A stretch of DNA of 64,000 bases from Brachionus plicatilis. Its lineage: Eukaryota; Rotifera; Eurotatoria; Ploima; Brachionidae. The notes under the pieces were generated by a model. That model saw nothing but the letters and a program-made list of their open reading frames with translations, was not told the origin of the DNA and ran no database searches. The stretch lies in the NCBI GenBank assembly GCA_010279815.1, contig QEOQ01000626.1, positions 652,018 to 716,017 of the forward strand, in the 5' to 3' direction. Made by a program: the position numbers and the translations under genes. Within the stretch, counting starts at the first letter, position 1; each line of letters starts with the position of its first letter. This document shows, piece by piece, positions 1-12,700 of the stretch.

Positions 1-169
1 ACATTTTTGCTATTTCTTTTTAATTAATTTACTGAAGTATATTTACATAAATTATTTGTTCAAATAAACCACTAGATTATCAATCATGACTAAAAAATTA
101 TTATTAAGAAATTGAAATTGAAATTGAAATGATATAAAGAAATAGAAACTGAAATTTTCGACTGGGTAA

Positions 170-310
170 TAAAAGAGGAGTAGATGATCAACTCGATGTA
201 GGAACCTCTGTGTCAGGTTGGAGCCATTGTAAAGTATTGGAAAAAGAGATGAGCGCCTCCCCATTATCCACTAGGACCGAAAGGGACATATTATTATTAT
301 TTAGAATGCA
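170..310. mobile_element. Possible 3' tail of a LINE-type retroelement
   Basis: A patch with mixed base composition ends in a run of ATT repeats (about 290-301) and then returns to ordinary A+T-rich DNA. A G+C-richer segment closed by a short simple repeat is typical of 3' ends of some non-LTR retrotransposons. No reverse-transcriptase frame is visible beside it, so the assignment is weak. Confidence 0.25.
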
Positions 311-567
311 CTTTTAAACAATTAATGATTTAAAATTGTGAAATTTTTTACTATTTCTTACCATTTCTTACAAGAACTTTATAATTTTTGCAAAAAATTA
401 CCTAAATTTACAACAAATAATGTCAAAAATTCCAAGATTTTGTAAGAAATAATTGAAAAAGTTTATTGTTTAAAAAATAATAAAAATTTATTAAAAGTCA
501 AAAAAAAGAGCAAAAAATGACATTTTTTTGGCAGAAATAAAATTTACCGTGTCTTAAAAATATTGAT

Positions 568-641
568 GTAATTTTACGTAATCTTAGATAATCGTACATT
601 TGATTTTGTGTCTAAGAAAGTGTAAGATTGCGTAAAATTAC
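568..641. repeat. Short inverted repeat (hairpin)
   Basis: Bases 568-586 and 623-641 are inverted complements over 19 positions with a single mismatch, and the pairing extends a few bases outward. The motif (GTAATTTTACG and its complement) recurs around the element at 10133-10847, so this may be a remnant of a dispersed repeat. Confidence 0.5.
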
Positions 642-1927
642 ACAAATTGTTGTAAGAACCATGTAAAATAAAAGCACTGCTATTGCCAACAGAAAAATAA
701 TGTAGAATAATAAAAGCATATAAAAAATAAATAATTAAAGAAATGAAGAAAAAAAAAATATTTTTTGTAAAAGCACAATTCATGTTTTTTTGTCGCTCAC
801 TTCAGGCTAATAGTACCTTTTCCCATAACTCTTTTAAAGTCGAACATTTAGAAACAAATATTAATAAACCGTTCACATATACAAAATTTTTGTGAAATAA
901 TTTTTTTAATATGCATTTAATTTTGTATTTTCTTCTAAGTTCATGTATAATTTTTAAACTCTAAGTTTCTCTAATGTTTAATTTAATGAACTTCATGAGT
1001 TTTTTATTTAGGTGATTTTTTCCTTCCTTTTGGCCTTAAAGAGTATGATCTAAAATTATAGATAATGAAACTAAATATAGAAAAGAAACTTGCACTTCCT
1101 TTTAAAATAAAAACAATTTTAATTGTGTTTTCTTTTTTTTTTAAAGTTATTTTGAAATTAAGCTAAAAATATTTAAGGTTTATCTCCACATTTTTTTTAT
1201 TATTTGAGTTTTTTTGTGAATAAAAAAAAATTAACTTAAACAATTTTTCTACGAAAATTTACAAAATTTTACAAAAAATATCCAATATTTCATATAATTA
1301 AGAATAAAAAATATTTGAAAAATTAAAATTTATCAAGTAGAAGGTTTTTTTCAAGAATTTTTGGCTTTTTTATACGTTAATGACCGTATATAGGTGAATT
1401 TTTGCTTTTGGTATTTTATGGTAATTTATATTAATTTTTGTTAAATTACGGAAAAAACGTAAACTGTGGTAAAATTTTTTTTATTGTATTATAGAAAGCA
1501 TTTTAAGTAATTTCAGTTCAATTATGTTTTAAGAAATATTTTTCAAAAATAAGCTAATATGCAAACTTAATTAATAAATTTTATTTGTCGGCTTTCTTTA
1601 ATTTAAATTTAAAATTTTGCGTTAATATTTAACAAAAAAGGTAATAATTGCCTATTATAAAATGATTTGAAATTCACTATAGAATTAATAATTTTGAATG
1701 TAAAAAATATGCGCCAATGCAGCTAAAAGCAATTTCTCAATTTATTTTGCTGATATAAAAATTGAAAAAAACTTCATTTCATTTTTAATTCACTGCTCCC
1801 ACAATATAAGCGGGAATTAAGAAGAACTATTAAAACCACTTTCCTGTTGAAGTATAATTAAGATATTAACGATCGATCTAAAGTTCTATTTTGAATTATG
1901 TCCACTATAAATATCACATTTGATTAA

Positions 1928-2045
1928 AAGTCACAAGTCTTAAGTCAAGTCCAAGTCCGGGCCTTTTATTTAAAAAAAAATTTTTCTTTTAAATAAAAAT
2001 CCGAGTCGAAGACTTTTGAAAGTTCATGTGGCCGGACTTAAACAT
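1928..2045 (+). repeat. AAGTC-rich dispersed repeat, copy 1
   Basis: The segment opens with AAAAGTCACAAGTCTTAAGT and continues with clustered AAGTC units and a G+C-richer core. A clearly related segment lies in reverse orientation at about 21030-21125, and a more diverged one at about 63011-63180. I see no coding capacity in it. Confidence 0.55.
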
Positions 2046-2561
2046 TGAAAAAACTTTATATTGAATTATTTTCATTGCGAAAGCAACATTAAAATAGTCA
2101 CTGCCATTAACCCTTTAGCTTTTTTTTGATTGCAAAATTTTTTTTTAATGTTGCTTGATTTTCTGTTTTAAAAATCTAAACAAAATTTTTTAATGTTTCT
2201 AAGGAGCAACGATTTTAGACTATAATTCAAGAATGAAGAAATTTTTTACCTCTATTTTTAATTTCATATATGTTATTAGTTCGTATTAACTAGGTTACAT
2301 TTGAATGTTTGAAATTAATGACATTAGAGCCTTAATTTCATATAAATTTCTAAAGAAAATTAAGAATTAAACAATCATTTTTTGATATAAATATATGCGC
2401 AAAATTTAAATTTAAATTAAAAAAGAAGATATAAAATATTTAAGTTTAATTTAAGATACTTGACTATGTTAAAATGCTAGATTGAATACTAACAATTTAG
2501 TTTTTAAGATAAATTTTGTGTTTGAAAAGAAATAAGGAAGAATAAGTATTTTAATTTTTTT

Positions 2562-2570
2562 TATATAAGG
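2562..2570 (+). promoter_or_regulatory. TATA-like motif or 3' splice acceptor before the TIR gene
   Basis: TATATAAGG lies 18 bases before the ATG at 2589, preceded by a T-rich tract. As a TATA box it would put transcription start at or after this ATG, which would favour the next Met codon at 2595. Equally, the T-rich tract followed by ATAAG can be read as a splice acceptor for a 5' leader exon or trans-spliced leader. The sequence cannot separate these options. Confidence 0.35.
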
Positions 2571-2588
2571 ATTACATTATTTTAACTA

Positions 2589-5500
2589 ATGAAAATGGAA
2601 TTTTCCTATTCATATGACGCGTTTATTTCATTTAATTGCGAAGAAGATTTTTCAAATGTTAAAAATATGGTGAATTTTTTACACAAAAACAACTTAGAAA
2701 TTTGGTTCGATGCTGACCAAATTAAAGGGACAAGAAATTTTCCTGTAAAAACAAAAGAAGCTATCGATGAATCGAAATTTTTTATTTGTTGTGTTACCGA
2801 TAATTATTGTGATTTTGAAGATCCAAATAATGTAAAATGTAAATCTGAATTTAATTATGCATGGAAAACAAATAAGAATATTTTATATATTATATTTTCC
2901 GAGACTGAAGGTTATGTTGAAGCTGATATAAAAAGAAGATTTAACACCGTAGGCTTTAGAATCGCTGAAAATTCATATCACAAATACAATGAATCTAATT
3001 TAGTGCATATTTTAAATGCAATAAAATTAAACAAGAATTACGGGTAAGAAATTTTGACGAAACTTTAAATTTAATTAATTTTATCTTAAAGGAACAAATC
3101 TCCACTTAAAAATTATTTACCAAATCTTTTAAACGAATATACAACCAGACAAATTTTGGAAGATAAAATCAAGGATCTTTTAGAAAAATACAGATTGATT
3201 TTAATAACCGGCCCATCAGGTATTGGAAAAACGACTCTAGCCGTAAATTACGGTTTAAAGAAATCTAGAATAAAAACAAATGTAGTACGATTTATTCCAT
3301 CAGAGACTAGATTTTCAATTTCGAATTCTCTAAGTAAAATTTTGGACTATTTTTTGAACATGAAATCAGATTCAATGAAATTAATCGACAAAGATTTGAT
3401 TGAATGCTTAAATTTGAATTTAAGTAAGTATGAAGTAGAAAATTTGTTCATACTTGATAATCTTCGAGATTTTAATTATTTAAAAAATATTTTATTAAAA
3501 CTTCCATTAAATGTGAAATTTATAATTACTACCCAGAATCAAAATTTTGACATTAAAGATTTAAATATACAGAAAATAGAAATGAGTTATCTCAACAAAA
3601 AAGAAACACAAGAATTCTTGATAAAGAATCTTAAAAGAAAAGACATAAATAGCGAATTTTATACGAGTTTAATTGATATTGTATTCGAATCATATGATAA
3701 GAACGGTATCATTCCAATTTATTTGGAACAGCTAGTGTTATATTTGAACAGAAATATTGAAATTAAGCCAGAAAGCTTATTTAAAATGATTAAATATAAA
3801 AATTTCGAATTTCTCGATCAATCTTTAGAAAAAATAAAAGACGAGAAGAAAAAATTATGGTCTATATTAGAGTTCACTTCAATGATAGATGGCTCATTTA
3901 TCCATCATAAATTAATTAGCAATTATTTAAATGATAGACAAAATAGAATCCTGAAAAAATCATTGAATAATTTATTTGAGGACGCAAAATCTTTATCTTT
4001 ATTTGTTGATGATTATGATGAAGAAAATGAGTACGGAATACGTATTCATGAATGTATTCAAAAACGAATTCAAAATTTATCAAAATTCTCATGCGAAATT
4101 TTAAACAAAATGGCTCTTGTCGTAGATAATTATTATAAAAAAACCTCTTTGACTCCTGATAAATCATGGGTAAACTCAGCTTATTCAATAAATCATGCCA
4201 TAAAAATAATTAAAAATATGAATTCGATAGACAAAATGATTGCATTTTCATTGAATAGAAAAATAGGTTTTAGTTTAATTGTGAAAAAGCAGAATATCAT
4301 GGAGGGCATAGAATTTTGTGAAACAGCCTTAAATTTGAAAATGGAAATTAATGAAATAGATATTAGCGAATTAATTAAAATTTTAGCTCATGGATATTGT
4401 GAAATAGGTGAATATAATAAAGCTATTAAATATTATGAAAAGTCACATGAAATTTGTTTAAAATCAAATGATCTTGACAATTCATCAACCGCAAACTACT
4501 ATAATAGTCTTGGCAATGTTTATCAATCTATGGCTGATTATGATACTGCACTAGATTACTATAAAAAGTCGCTAGAAATTTATTTGAACCATTACAATGA
4601 TGATAATCCGACATTGGCAGGTATTTACAATAATCTCGGAAACTTATTTCAAGAAAAGGCAGATTATGACAATGCTCTGGAAAATTTCAAAATGTCAGTT
4701 AAAATTCTCACAAAAGATAATTCTAATGAGCATCCGACATTGGCAATTATTTATAATAATATTGGGAATGTATATTCTTCAACTGCCGATTATGTTATGG
4801 CGTTAGAATATTACAATAGCGCATTTAAAATAACACAAAAAGAATATTGTCATGATCATCCAATGCTTGCAAATTTTTATTGTTCTGTCGGAAACTGCTT
4901 TTTACAAACTTCAGAATATAATAAGGCCTTAGAGAGCTTTAATAAATCACTTAATATGCTGGAAAAAATTCATTTCGAAGGTCATCAAGCTATTGCAGAT
5001 ATTTATAATAACTTTGGTTTACTCTATTTTAAAAAAGCAGAATATCGCAAAGCGCTTGAGCAGTTTAAAAAGTCATTGGAAATTAATCAGAAACTTCATA
5101 TTAATGATCATCCATCTATAGCGAAAAATTATGGTGATATTGGTTTAACTTTGCTTGAAATGGGGGAATATGAAAGAGCACTAGAGCACAATGAAAAGTC
5201 ATTAAAAATTCAACTAAAAATTTACAATCATAATCATCCATCTATCGGAGACAATTATAACAATATTGGGTTAATTTATCATTCTATGGGAGAATATTAT
5301 AAAGCGCTTGATTTATTTAAAAAGTCATTGGAAATCAATCAGAAAACTTACAATTATGATCATCCATCTATAGCAAAAAATTATCGTAACATAGGTTTAG
5401 CTTATGATTCAATTGGAGAATATGAAAAAGCTCTTAAGAAACATGAAATCTCTCAAAATATTTATCTTAAATCAAAAGATCATGAATCTTTAGCCGATTC

Positions 5501-8294
5501 TTATTACAATATTGGTATAACATATCATTCACTAAGACAATATGAAAAAGCGCATGATTATTATGAAAAATCACTGGAAATTACTCAAAAAATCTTCAAT
5601 GATGACCATCCATTTATAGCAAACATATGCAATGGCATTGCGAATAGTTTTAACTCAATGGGAAATTTTAATAAAGCTATCGAATATTACAATCAAGCCA
5701 TTAAAATATATCAAAACACAGAACATGACAAACGAAGCACTGCAAATACTTACAAAAACCTTGGTTCTATGTATTTTACCATGGGAGATTTTAAAAATGC
5801 AATTGATCATTTAAATAAGTCACTAGAATTAAGATTAAACATCAGAAAAGATGAGGAACCATCAAATATTCAAGATAATTTATCGATAGCCAATATTTAC
5901 CAATATCTTGGTTTAGCTTTTTATTCAGTGGCTGATTATAGCAAGGCTATTAATTATTACAATAAATCAATTGAAATAAAATTAAAATATAATAATAGTG
6001 ATATTGCAGATGTTTATCTAAATCTAGGATTGGCTAAAACAAAAATCGGAGAATATGGAAGCGCAATAGATAACTTCAATAAAGCACTTGAAATAAGATT
6101 AGAATCAAACATTACAGACAATTCATCAATCGCAGAAATTAATTTTAATATTGGTAATGTATATTGCTTCATGGCTGATAATGACAAATCTGTTCATTAT
6201 TATGAAAAATCACTTGAAATTTTATTGAGAGATGAAATTAATGAAAATCCGATACTGGCAGATATTTATAACAATCTTGGAAATGCCCTAGAAACAATGT
6301 CTAATTTTAAAAAAGCTTTGGATTGCTACAAAAAATCGCTTGAAACCAATCTAAGAAATAATAGAGATGAATTACTAATTTCAGATATTTATATTAATAT
6401 CGCTTTGGTCGAAAAAAAAATGGAACAATATGATAATGCAATTAATAACTTCAACAAGTCACTTGAAATAAAGATGAAAAAACTGAACAATGATCATCAA
6501 TCTATATTGAATGTTCTAGTTGATATTGCAAATGTTTATAAAATAAAAAACGACTGGAGAAAAGCAATCGAATATTTTAACAAATATCTGAGAATAAATA
6601 TAGAAAAGGATGATAAAAATTTAAAAATCATATCAGATATTTACGAAACTATAGGATTATGTTTCTTTTCAAACAAAGAATATACTAAGGCTATTGAGAA
6701 TTTCAATAGCTCTCTAGAAATCAGGTTAAAAGAGTATAATGAAGATCATCCATTAATTGCAGATATTTATAATAACCTAGGTTTAGTTTATTATTCAATG
6801 GAAGAATATCAGAAAGCTATTGACCATTATAATTTGGCACTAGATATCAAATTAAAAAAATCAGATGAAAATTGTGAAAAATTAAAAGATAATTTAGATT
6901 ATCCAGCCATATTTTTCACTATTAACGGAGAAAATTACCGGGCTACTGATCCATCCAACGAGACACTTTTAAAAAATATAATTAAAATTAACGATGAAAT
7001 AAACATTTCACAAGCTTATGTTAATATTGGATTAGCTGAGAATAAAATCGAAAAATATGACAGCGCATTTGATCACTTCAACAAATCACTTGAAATCATG
7101 TTCAAAATTTTCAATATAGATCACCCATCTATTTTGAATACTATGTTTTATCTCGCACATAATTTACTATTAATAGGTGATTATTCAAAATCAATAGAAC
7201 ATTTTAATAGATTAATTGAAATAAAACAGAAAACAAACAAAGATATTGATCAGACATATGAGCAAATATTTGATAACCTTGGTTTTTTGCATTATAAAGT
7301 TGGAGATAAAAAAAAATCAATAGATAATTACAGCAAAGCCTTGGAAATCAATTTTCAAAAATGCAAATATGATCAACCGTCAGTAAAAAAATATATAAAT
7401 TGTATTTTGTCTTCTTATTCTACTATTGGAGAATATACAAAAGCAATTGAATATTTTAACAAATGTCTGGAAATAAATTTAGAAAAGGATGATAAAAATT
7501 TAAAAATCATATCAGATATTTACGAAACTATAGGATTATGTTTCTTTCCAAACAAAGAATATACTAAGGCTATTGAGAATTTCGATAGCTCTCTAGAAAT
7601 CAGGTTAAAAGAGTATAATGAAGATCATCCATTAATTGCAGATATTTATGATAACCTAGGTTTAGTGTATTATTCAATGGAAGAATATCAGAAAGCTATT
7701 GACCATTATAATTTGGCACTAGATATCAAATTAAAAAAATCAGATGAAAATTTTGAGCATCCAACTAGGATCTATTTGAATCTTGGTGTGGCGTTCTCTT
7801 ATTTGGAAGAATATACAAAAGCAATAGAACAATTTAATAAGGCACTTGATAGTGGAGGAAATACACTCGATTTTTATGATCATTCATTTCCACTAATTGT
7901 TTTTAATCTTGGTAATGTGTATGAAAAAATCGGAGAAATAAACAAAGCTATTGAAAATTATGAAAAAGCTCTTGTGCTAATGCAGCAAAAATGTAATAAC
8001 GATCATCCGCTAATTTCACATACTTACAATAGTCTTGGTGTATTATTTGGATCAATCGGACAAGAAACAAAAGCCATCGAATTTTTTAAAAAGGCACTTG
8101 AAAACAAACATAAATCTTCAAATGATCCAATATTCGTAGATATTTATAATAACCTTGGTTCTTCGTTTGATAAAATTGGAGAAAAAAAAAAGGCAAATGA
8201 TTATTTCAGCAAAGCTGTTGAATTCAAAAATATTATGGATCCAGTTGAATTCAATAAAGAAAAGACTCAATCTTCAATGTGTTTGATAGCATAA
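2589..8294 (+). CDS. TIR - P-loop NTPase (STAND/NB-ARC-like) - TPR receptor-like protein
   Basis: Two exons, 2589-3043 and 3092-8294, joined by a 48-base GT-AG intron, give 1885 residues. Residues about 5-105 form a TIR domain (YDAFISF start, IWFDAD strand, SKFFICCVTDNY). Glu87 sits in the KCKSEF segment where NAD-cleaving TIR domains such as SARM1 carry the catalytic Glu. Residues about 170-300 hold a Walker A (GPSGIGKT, about 192-199) and a Walker-B-like LFILDN (about 270-275). From about 575 to 1870 there are roughly 30 TPR repeats of 40-44 residues resembling kinesin-light-chain TPRs. The architecture is that of STAND signalling NTPases, where a repeat sensor drives oligomerisation of an effector; immune or cell-death signalling is inferred. 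The start is the first in-frame ATG; M3 is an alternative. An AATAAA lies at 8331. Confidence 0.92.
6602..7754 (+). repeat. Near-identical internal duplication inside the TPR array
   Basis: Bases 6602-6875 and 7481-7754 match with only about five differences over roughly 274 bases, at an offset of 879 bases (293 codons). The offset keeps the frame and adds several TPR units. Other repeats in the array share only the protein pattern, so this pair reflects recent duplication or gene conversion. Confidence 0.85.
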
Positions 8295-8330
8295 AATGTT
8301 TAGTTTTTAATTCTTCAATGTTTCGTGATG

Positions 8331-8382
8331 AATAAATGAAAAAATTTGCTTTTTTTTGCAAAATAATTTTAGATTATTTATT
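8331..8382. terminator. Poly(A) signals of two convergent genes
   Basis: AATAAA at 8331-8336 serves the plus-strand TIR gene, whose stop ends at 8294. AATAAA on the minus strand at 8377-8382 serves the RNF213-like gene, whose stop is at 8472-8474. The predicted cleavage points fall within a few tens of bases of each other, so the 3' UTRs are short and nearly abut. Confidence 0.5.
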
Positions 8383-8471
8383 TTTGTTTTACGGAAAAAA
8401 ACGGAAAATTCAGTATAATAACTAAAGTACCAAGAAATTATTTTTCAAGTTTTTTTTAGGTAAATGCATCA

Positions 8472-9732
8472 TCATTTGCTCATTTGATTTATCAATTTTT
8501 TCCAAATTTCGTAAATGCTGCTCATCTTTTCTTCATCATTTACGAATTCCCAAAGTTTTTCGCTTTCTTTAGCTCCAAATATCTCCAAATTTTCAGGATT
8601 CATTAATGCATCTTTTAATCTAGAAAATATTTTAATTAAATTAATTTTCTTAATACCTATTTTGTTACTTTAATGAAGCTATGTTTATCAATAAATCGTT
8701 ATCCACTATTTTTCCACAATATTCAACTATTTGATAAATTGTAATCAAGAATGAAAAATTCTTGGAACTATCCAAAGATAAATTGAGTTCACCATTTAGT
8801 TCTTTTTTGAATTCGTCGCTCAGATTTTCGAAAGGGTCCTAAAATTTTAGTTTTTAATTTAAAAATAATTTTTTTATAATTTTTTACTATATTATCCAAA
8901 GTTAAATAAAAAGCTTTTTTTATCATCAATAACAGCCAAACGCTTAACAAATGCTTCATTTGACATTGTTCCAAAATCTATTAAAAATTTATCTCTAAAA
9001 AAATCAAGAGTTCAAAAATAAAAATTTACAGTCATCTTGAGAGCCAACTGAACATTTTGTTCAAGATAAATCTTTTTTACCAAATTAGATAGACTGTCAT
9101 TCGGGCATCCACAAATTGTTTTTGAATAGTTAATAAGTATCTTTAAAACATTAAGGGCATCGGTCACTTCTTCGATACTTTTAAATTCTTGGAAGATTGT
9201 TAATTGAATTAATTGATCGAGCAATTCCTTATAAATTTTAATTATTTTATCTTTAAATGCTTAAAAAAAAATACTTGATTTATAACTGAGTCAAGACTTT
9301 TATAAAAGTTGGATTCGCCAATTTCATCTGAACATAAAAATACTGGTAAATTTATTTCAATTCGAGGCCTATTTTTTATGTAGCGCTCTACAGTTCGATT
9401 TTTGATATTATCGAACAAAAACCAGTACTGAGTTTCTTTTTGATCATAAATAAAATTCGACTTTAGAATCCTTAAAAAGTCATGGTCTGGATCAAAATCA
9501 ATTAGATAATCTTTAAATTCTAAAAATTTAGATTCGATTGTGGTCATTTGGTCATTTTTGTGGTAAAATTCTAAAAAGTCATTTTGTGAGTCAATCAAGT
9601 AATTGAGCAAAACGAAGCTCAAAAGACCATCTCCCATTTTAGTTGGTAAAAAATAGGATAAATTCGTTTCCATGTTGAATTCAAATTCGTCATTTTGATT
9701 AAAATTTGGAAGCTCTTTGAGTTTTTGGTTTA
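8472..9732 (-). CDS. RNF213: RNF213-like gene, last five exons (C-terminal region)
   Basis: Five small exons (9732-9275, 9227-9030, 8977-8888, 8838-8669, 8619-8472) are separated by introns of 47, 52, 49 and 49 bases and end at a TGA. The first carries LPTKMGDGLLSFVLLNYLID, matching the helical C-terminal domain that follows the RZ finger in the family. The 30-codon exon 8977-8888 is chosen because both flanking introns then have the typical length and matching phase 0. A different frame through the same DNA looks more protein-like (SNEAFVKRLAVIDDK) but lacks matching splice sites. Confidence 0.75.
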
Positions 9733-12700
9733 CTTAAAATTAAAAAAAAATATTTTTACGTTCAAATAAAATCTTTAAAACAAAAAATTTCGTTTAATTA
9801 TTTTAATCTTTATTAATAAACAATTTATTTTTTACTTGTTAACTTAGTATGATTTTAGAAAATTTAAATTTTTTTATTAATTTTTTATCTTATTATGATA
9901 TCTAGTGAACAGGATGCCAAAAAATCTTTGATCCAATGGATCTCAATTTTTAAAGTTAACCAAAAATTAAAAATCATTATTCTAAAATCTAATATCTTTT
10001 TTAATTATTCAACTTGAACAGTGTTTTGATTTACAGTACTGATTCGCTACGAGAATCTGATCATATTTACGTAAATTAACGTAATTTTACGGTAAATTTC
10101 GTACAATAACTTTTATATAATTACGATAAATACGGTGCCGGAAATTAACTTGTCACATCACATCATATGATATCACTTGATACCATCTGATATCAGCTAA
10201 TATCAGGAAAAAAAATTTATTTTCATATTTTTACATATAGAAATTCAAATTTTAGTTCAGGTCTCCCTTTTCAACACAAAAAAATAACCATTCAACACAA
10301 TTTCAAAACGCTCAGCACAAAATGACTTTTAGCATAAAAATTAAAAATAAAATAAATGCATTCAACACAAAAATGGCTTGTTGGGAAAATTTAAAAAAAC
10401 GTTTTTCAAGATCTTATTTATTCAAGAAATGTTATAAAGTTGAGAGTTCTTATCTTTCTTCGGAATTTACTTCATTTACCTAACTTCCATTTATAAATAT
10501 CATTAAATAAAATTTAAAATTAAAAAGAATTTATTTTATTAAAATATTTTTGTGTTGAAAAAAAATTTCCTTTAAGAATTATTTTCAAACACAATTTTTT
10601 TGTGTTAAACGTTTTTTTTTTTAAATATAATTTTTTTGTGCTGAGAAGAAATCGAATTGTGTTGAATGTTTTTTTCAATGTGCTTATCAGAAATTGATTG
10701 TACTGATATAATAATCCCTTTTAGTTCATCTGATATTATCTGATATCAAATGATAATAGCTAATATCAACTGATATGAGGAAAGTTTAAAAAAATGATAT
10801 TAAATGATATCAGATGATATGATGTGACAAGTTAATTTCCGGCACTGTAACGTTAATTTACGTAAAATTACCGATTTTCAAAAATACCACAAGTCTCTAG
10901 ATTTTGGCTCTTTTTTGGGCTTTTCCTTACAAAATTTGATTTTCCAATTTTTTGATTAATTTTTCTTCAAAAGAAACATCTGGTAAGGTATCAAAAAACA
11001 CTATCTCGATCTGCAATTTGTTTTTTTTTTATCATTTAATTTAATTTTTTATTATTTGGTAAAAGTTTAAAATTGAGAAATATTTTCGACGAAAAAAAAA
11101 ATTTATATTAGCATTTCATTCGGACATGAATATTTTAAATTTTGCTAAATAATATTAGTCTGAATGATAAAAAGCTTATTCTATATACTTTTTTAATTCA
11201 AGAATAAATTTAATTTTTTCATTCAATTTTCTGACCATATTATTATTTTGCTCAAATTTTTGTTTGTTCATTTAGCCAACTATTAATTAAAAAAAATTTT
11301 TTTTCTGGAATAAAAAATATGATCAACTGGTCAAAAAGTTAACTAGTGGTTGCTTCAAATTCTTCCGCAAATTATATAATTTTAAAATAGTTTAAGGAAT
11401 TAAATAATTATAAAATATTTTAAAAGCTTTAATTAAATAGTGGATTATAAAAATTACCATATTTTTGTAGATATTGCTTTGAATTGAACCATGTATCTTG
11501 AAAAGCTTGGATGGATATCAGAAGATTTTCGTTTTCAAATGATTTAGATATAATTCCTTTGAGCGCACAATGCTTTATACTGGTATTCTTAACCACATGT
11601 TTGGGTAGTCTTTTGTAATATCCATCATTAATATGATTTATTAATTTCATCATGTTATTTAAATTTTTAATTAGTTTAATTCGATGGTCCTTAAAAAAAA
11701 AGAGAATCAAATCAAGGCTTATTAAATTTAAAAATTATACATTTTCGACTAAATATTTAAGAATTTTATGTTCATATTGTTTAGTGAGGGCAAGTTTTGT
11801 CTTGAAAACATTATAATCACATAATGGCTGATACTTCCATATATCTGGTCCTTGGTAAAGAGTTAAAAACTCATGATTTTCATCATCTACTATTTCGTAG
11901 GCTATGAAATATAACTTTTGAATTTCGTCATTGCTATTCTTGGCTTCTTTTTGAAGTTCTTGTGAAGCTTGAGCTATCGTTTGTTCATACGATGCTAGAA
12001 TACAATCGATGAAATTTTCAGCAAAGTCTCTTTCATATTTATTTCTCTCTTCTTTAGATTGCCATTTTGTGAAGGAGCTAGATTGATTTGACAACATTTT
12101 ATCACTTACCAAATGAAGTAAAATAAAAACTTGATCCATGTTCAAATTGAGTATTTTGGAAATTATTCTCAAATCTTTGTGCAAATAGTTCCAAAAGAAG
12201 TCCTTTAAATCCAATGTTTTGGTATGCATTATTTCAATTAGCTCATTTGGCTTTGAATTTGAAGCAAAGAAAAGAGTACAATGAATAATAAATCTAAGTA
12301 TGTGAAAATTGGCCGGATTCAAAAGGCGTTGATTTGCTGGATTATCATTTTGAGTGTTGGCAGTGGGCAAACAATAGCCTCTAAGTGTTCGATCTTGATC
12401 TTCCAAGCGAGTATTTCCAGGACACAATTCATGATTTGTTCCACCGATATTTTCGTTACATTCCGAACATTTTGTGATTACCCATGGTCTACCACACTAA
12501 AAAATATCAATAATCATTTGTTTATTTATTACAAAATTGACCAAAATCTATTTTTTTTATCAATATTTATATTTTCATTGGAAAAAGTATCCTAATTTAA
12601 ATTAAATAATAAAGATTTATGTTCTCTCATCTATTGTCAATGAATTCATTGAAGGCCAGAACACAGTTGATCAAAAGTCATACTCAGAAGAGACTTAATT

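Larger units (their letters stand above)
1..2588. other. Intergenic region upstream of the TIR-NTPase-TPR gene
   Basis: No intact gene is supported here. The sequence is A+T-rich with long homopolymer runs. It contains a G+C-richer patch at about 170-310 ending in ATT repeats, a short inverted repeat at 568-641, and an AAGTC-rich repeat at about 1928-2045, each listed separately. Short open frames at 52-264 and 574-783 on the minus strand have low-complexity Phe/Lys/Ile content and no recognisable domain. Confidence 0.6.

Noticed and set aside
2589..8294. Bacterial or viral origin for the TIR-NTPase-TPR gene
   Set aside because: It has a well-placed 48-base GT-AG intron in phase, local A+T-rich composition and an AATAAA signal, all like neighbouring host genes.
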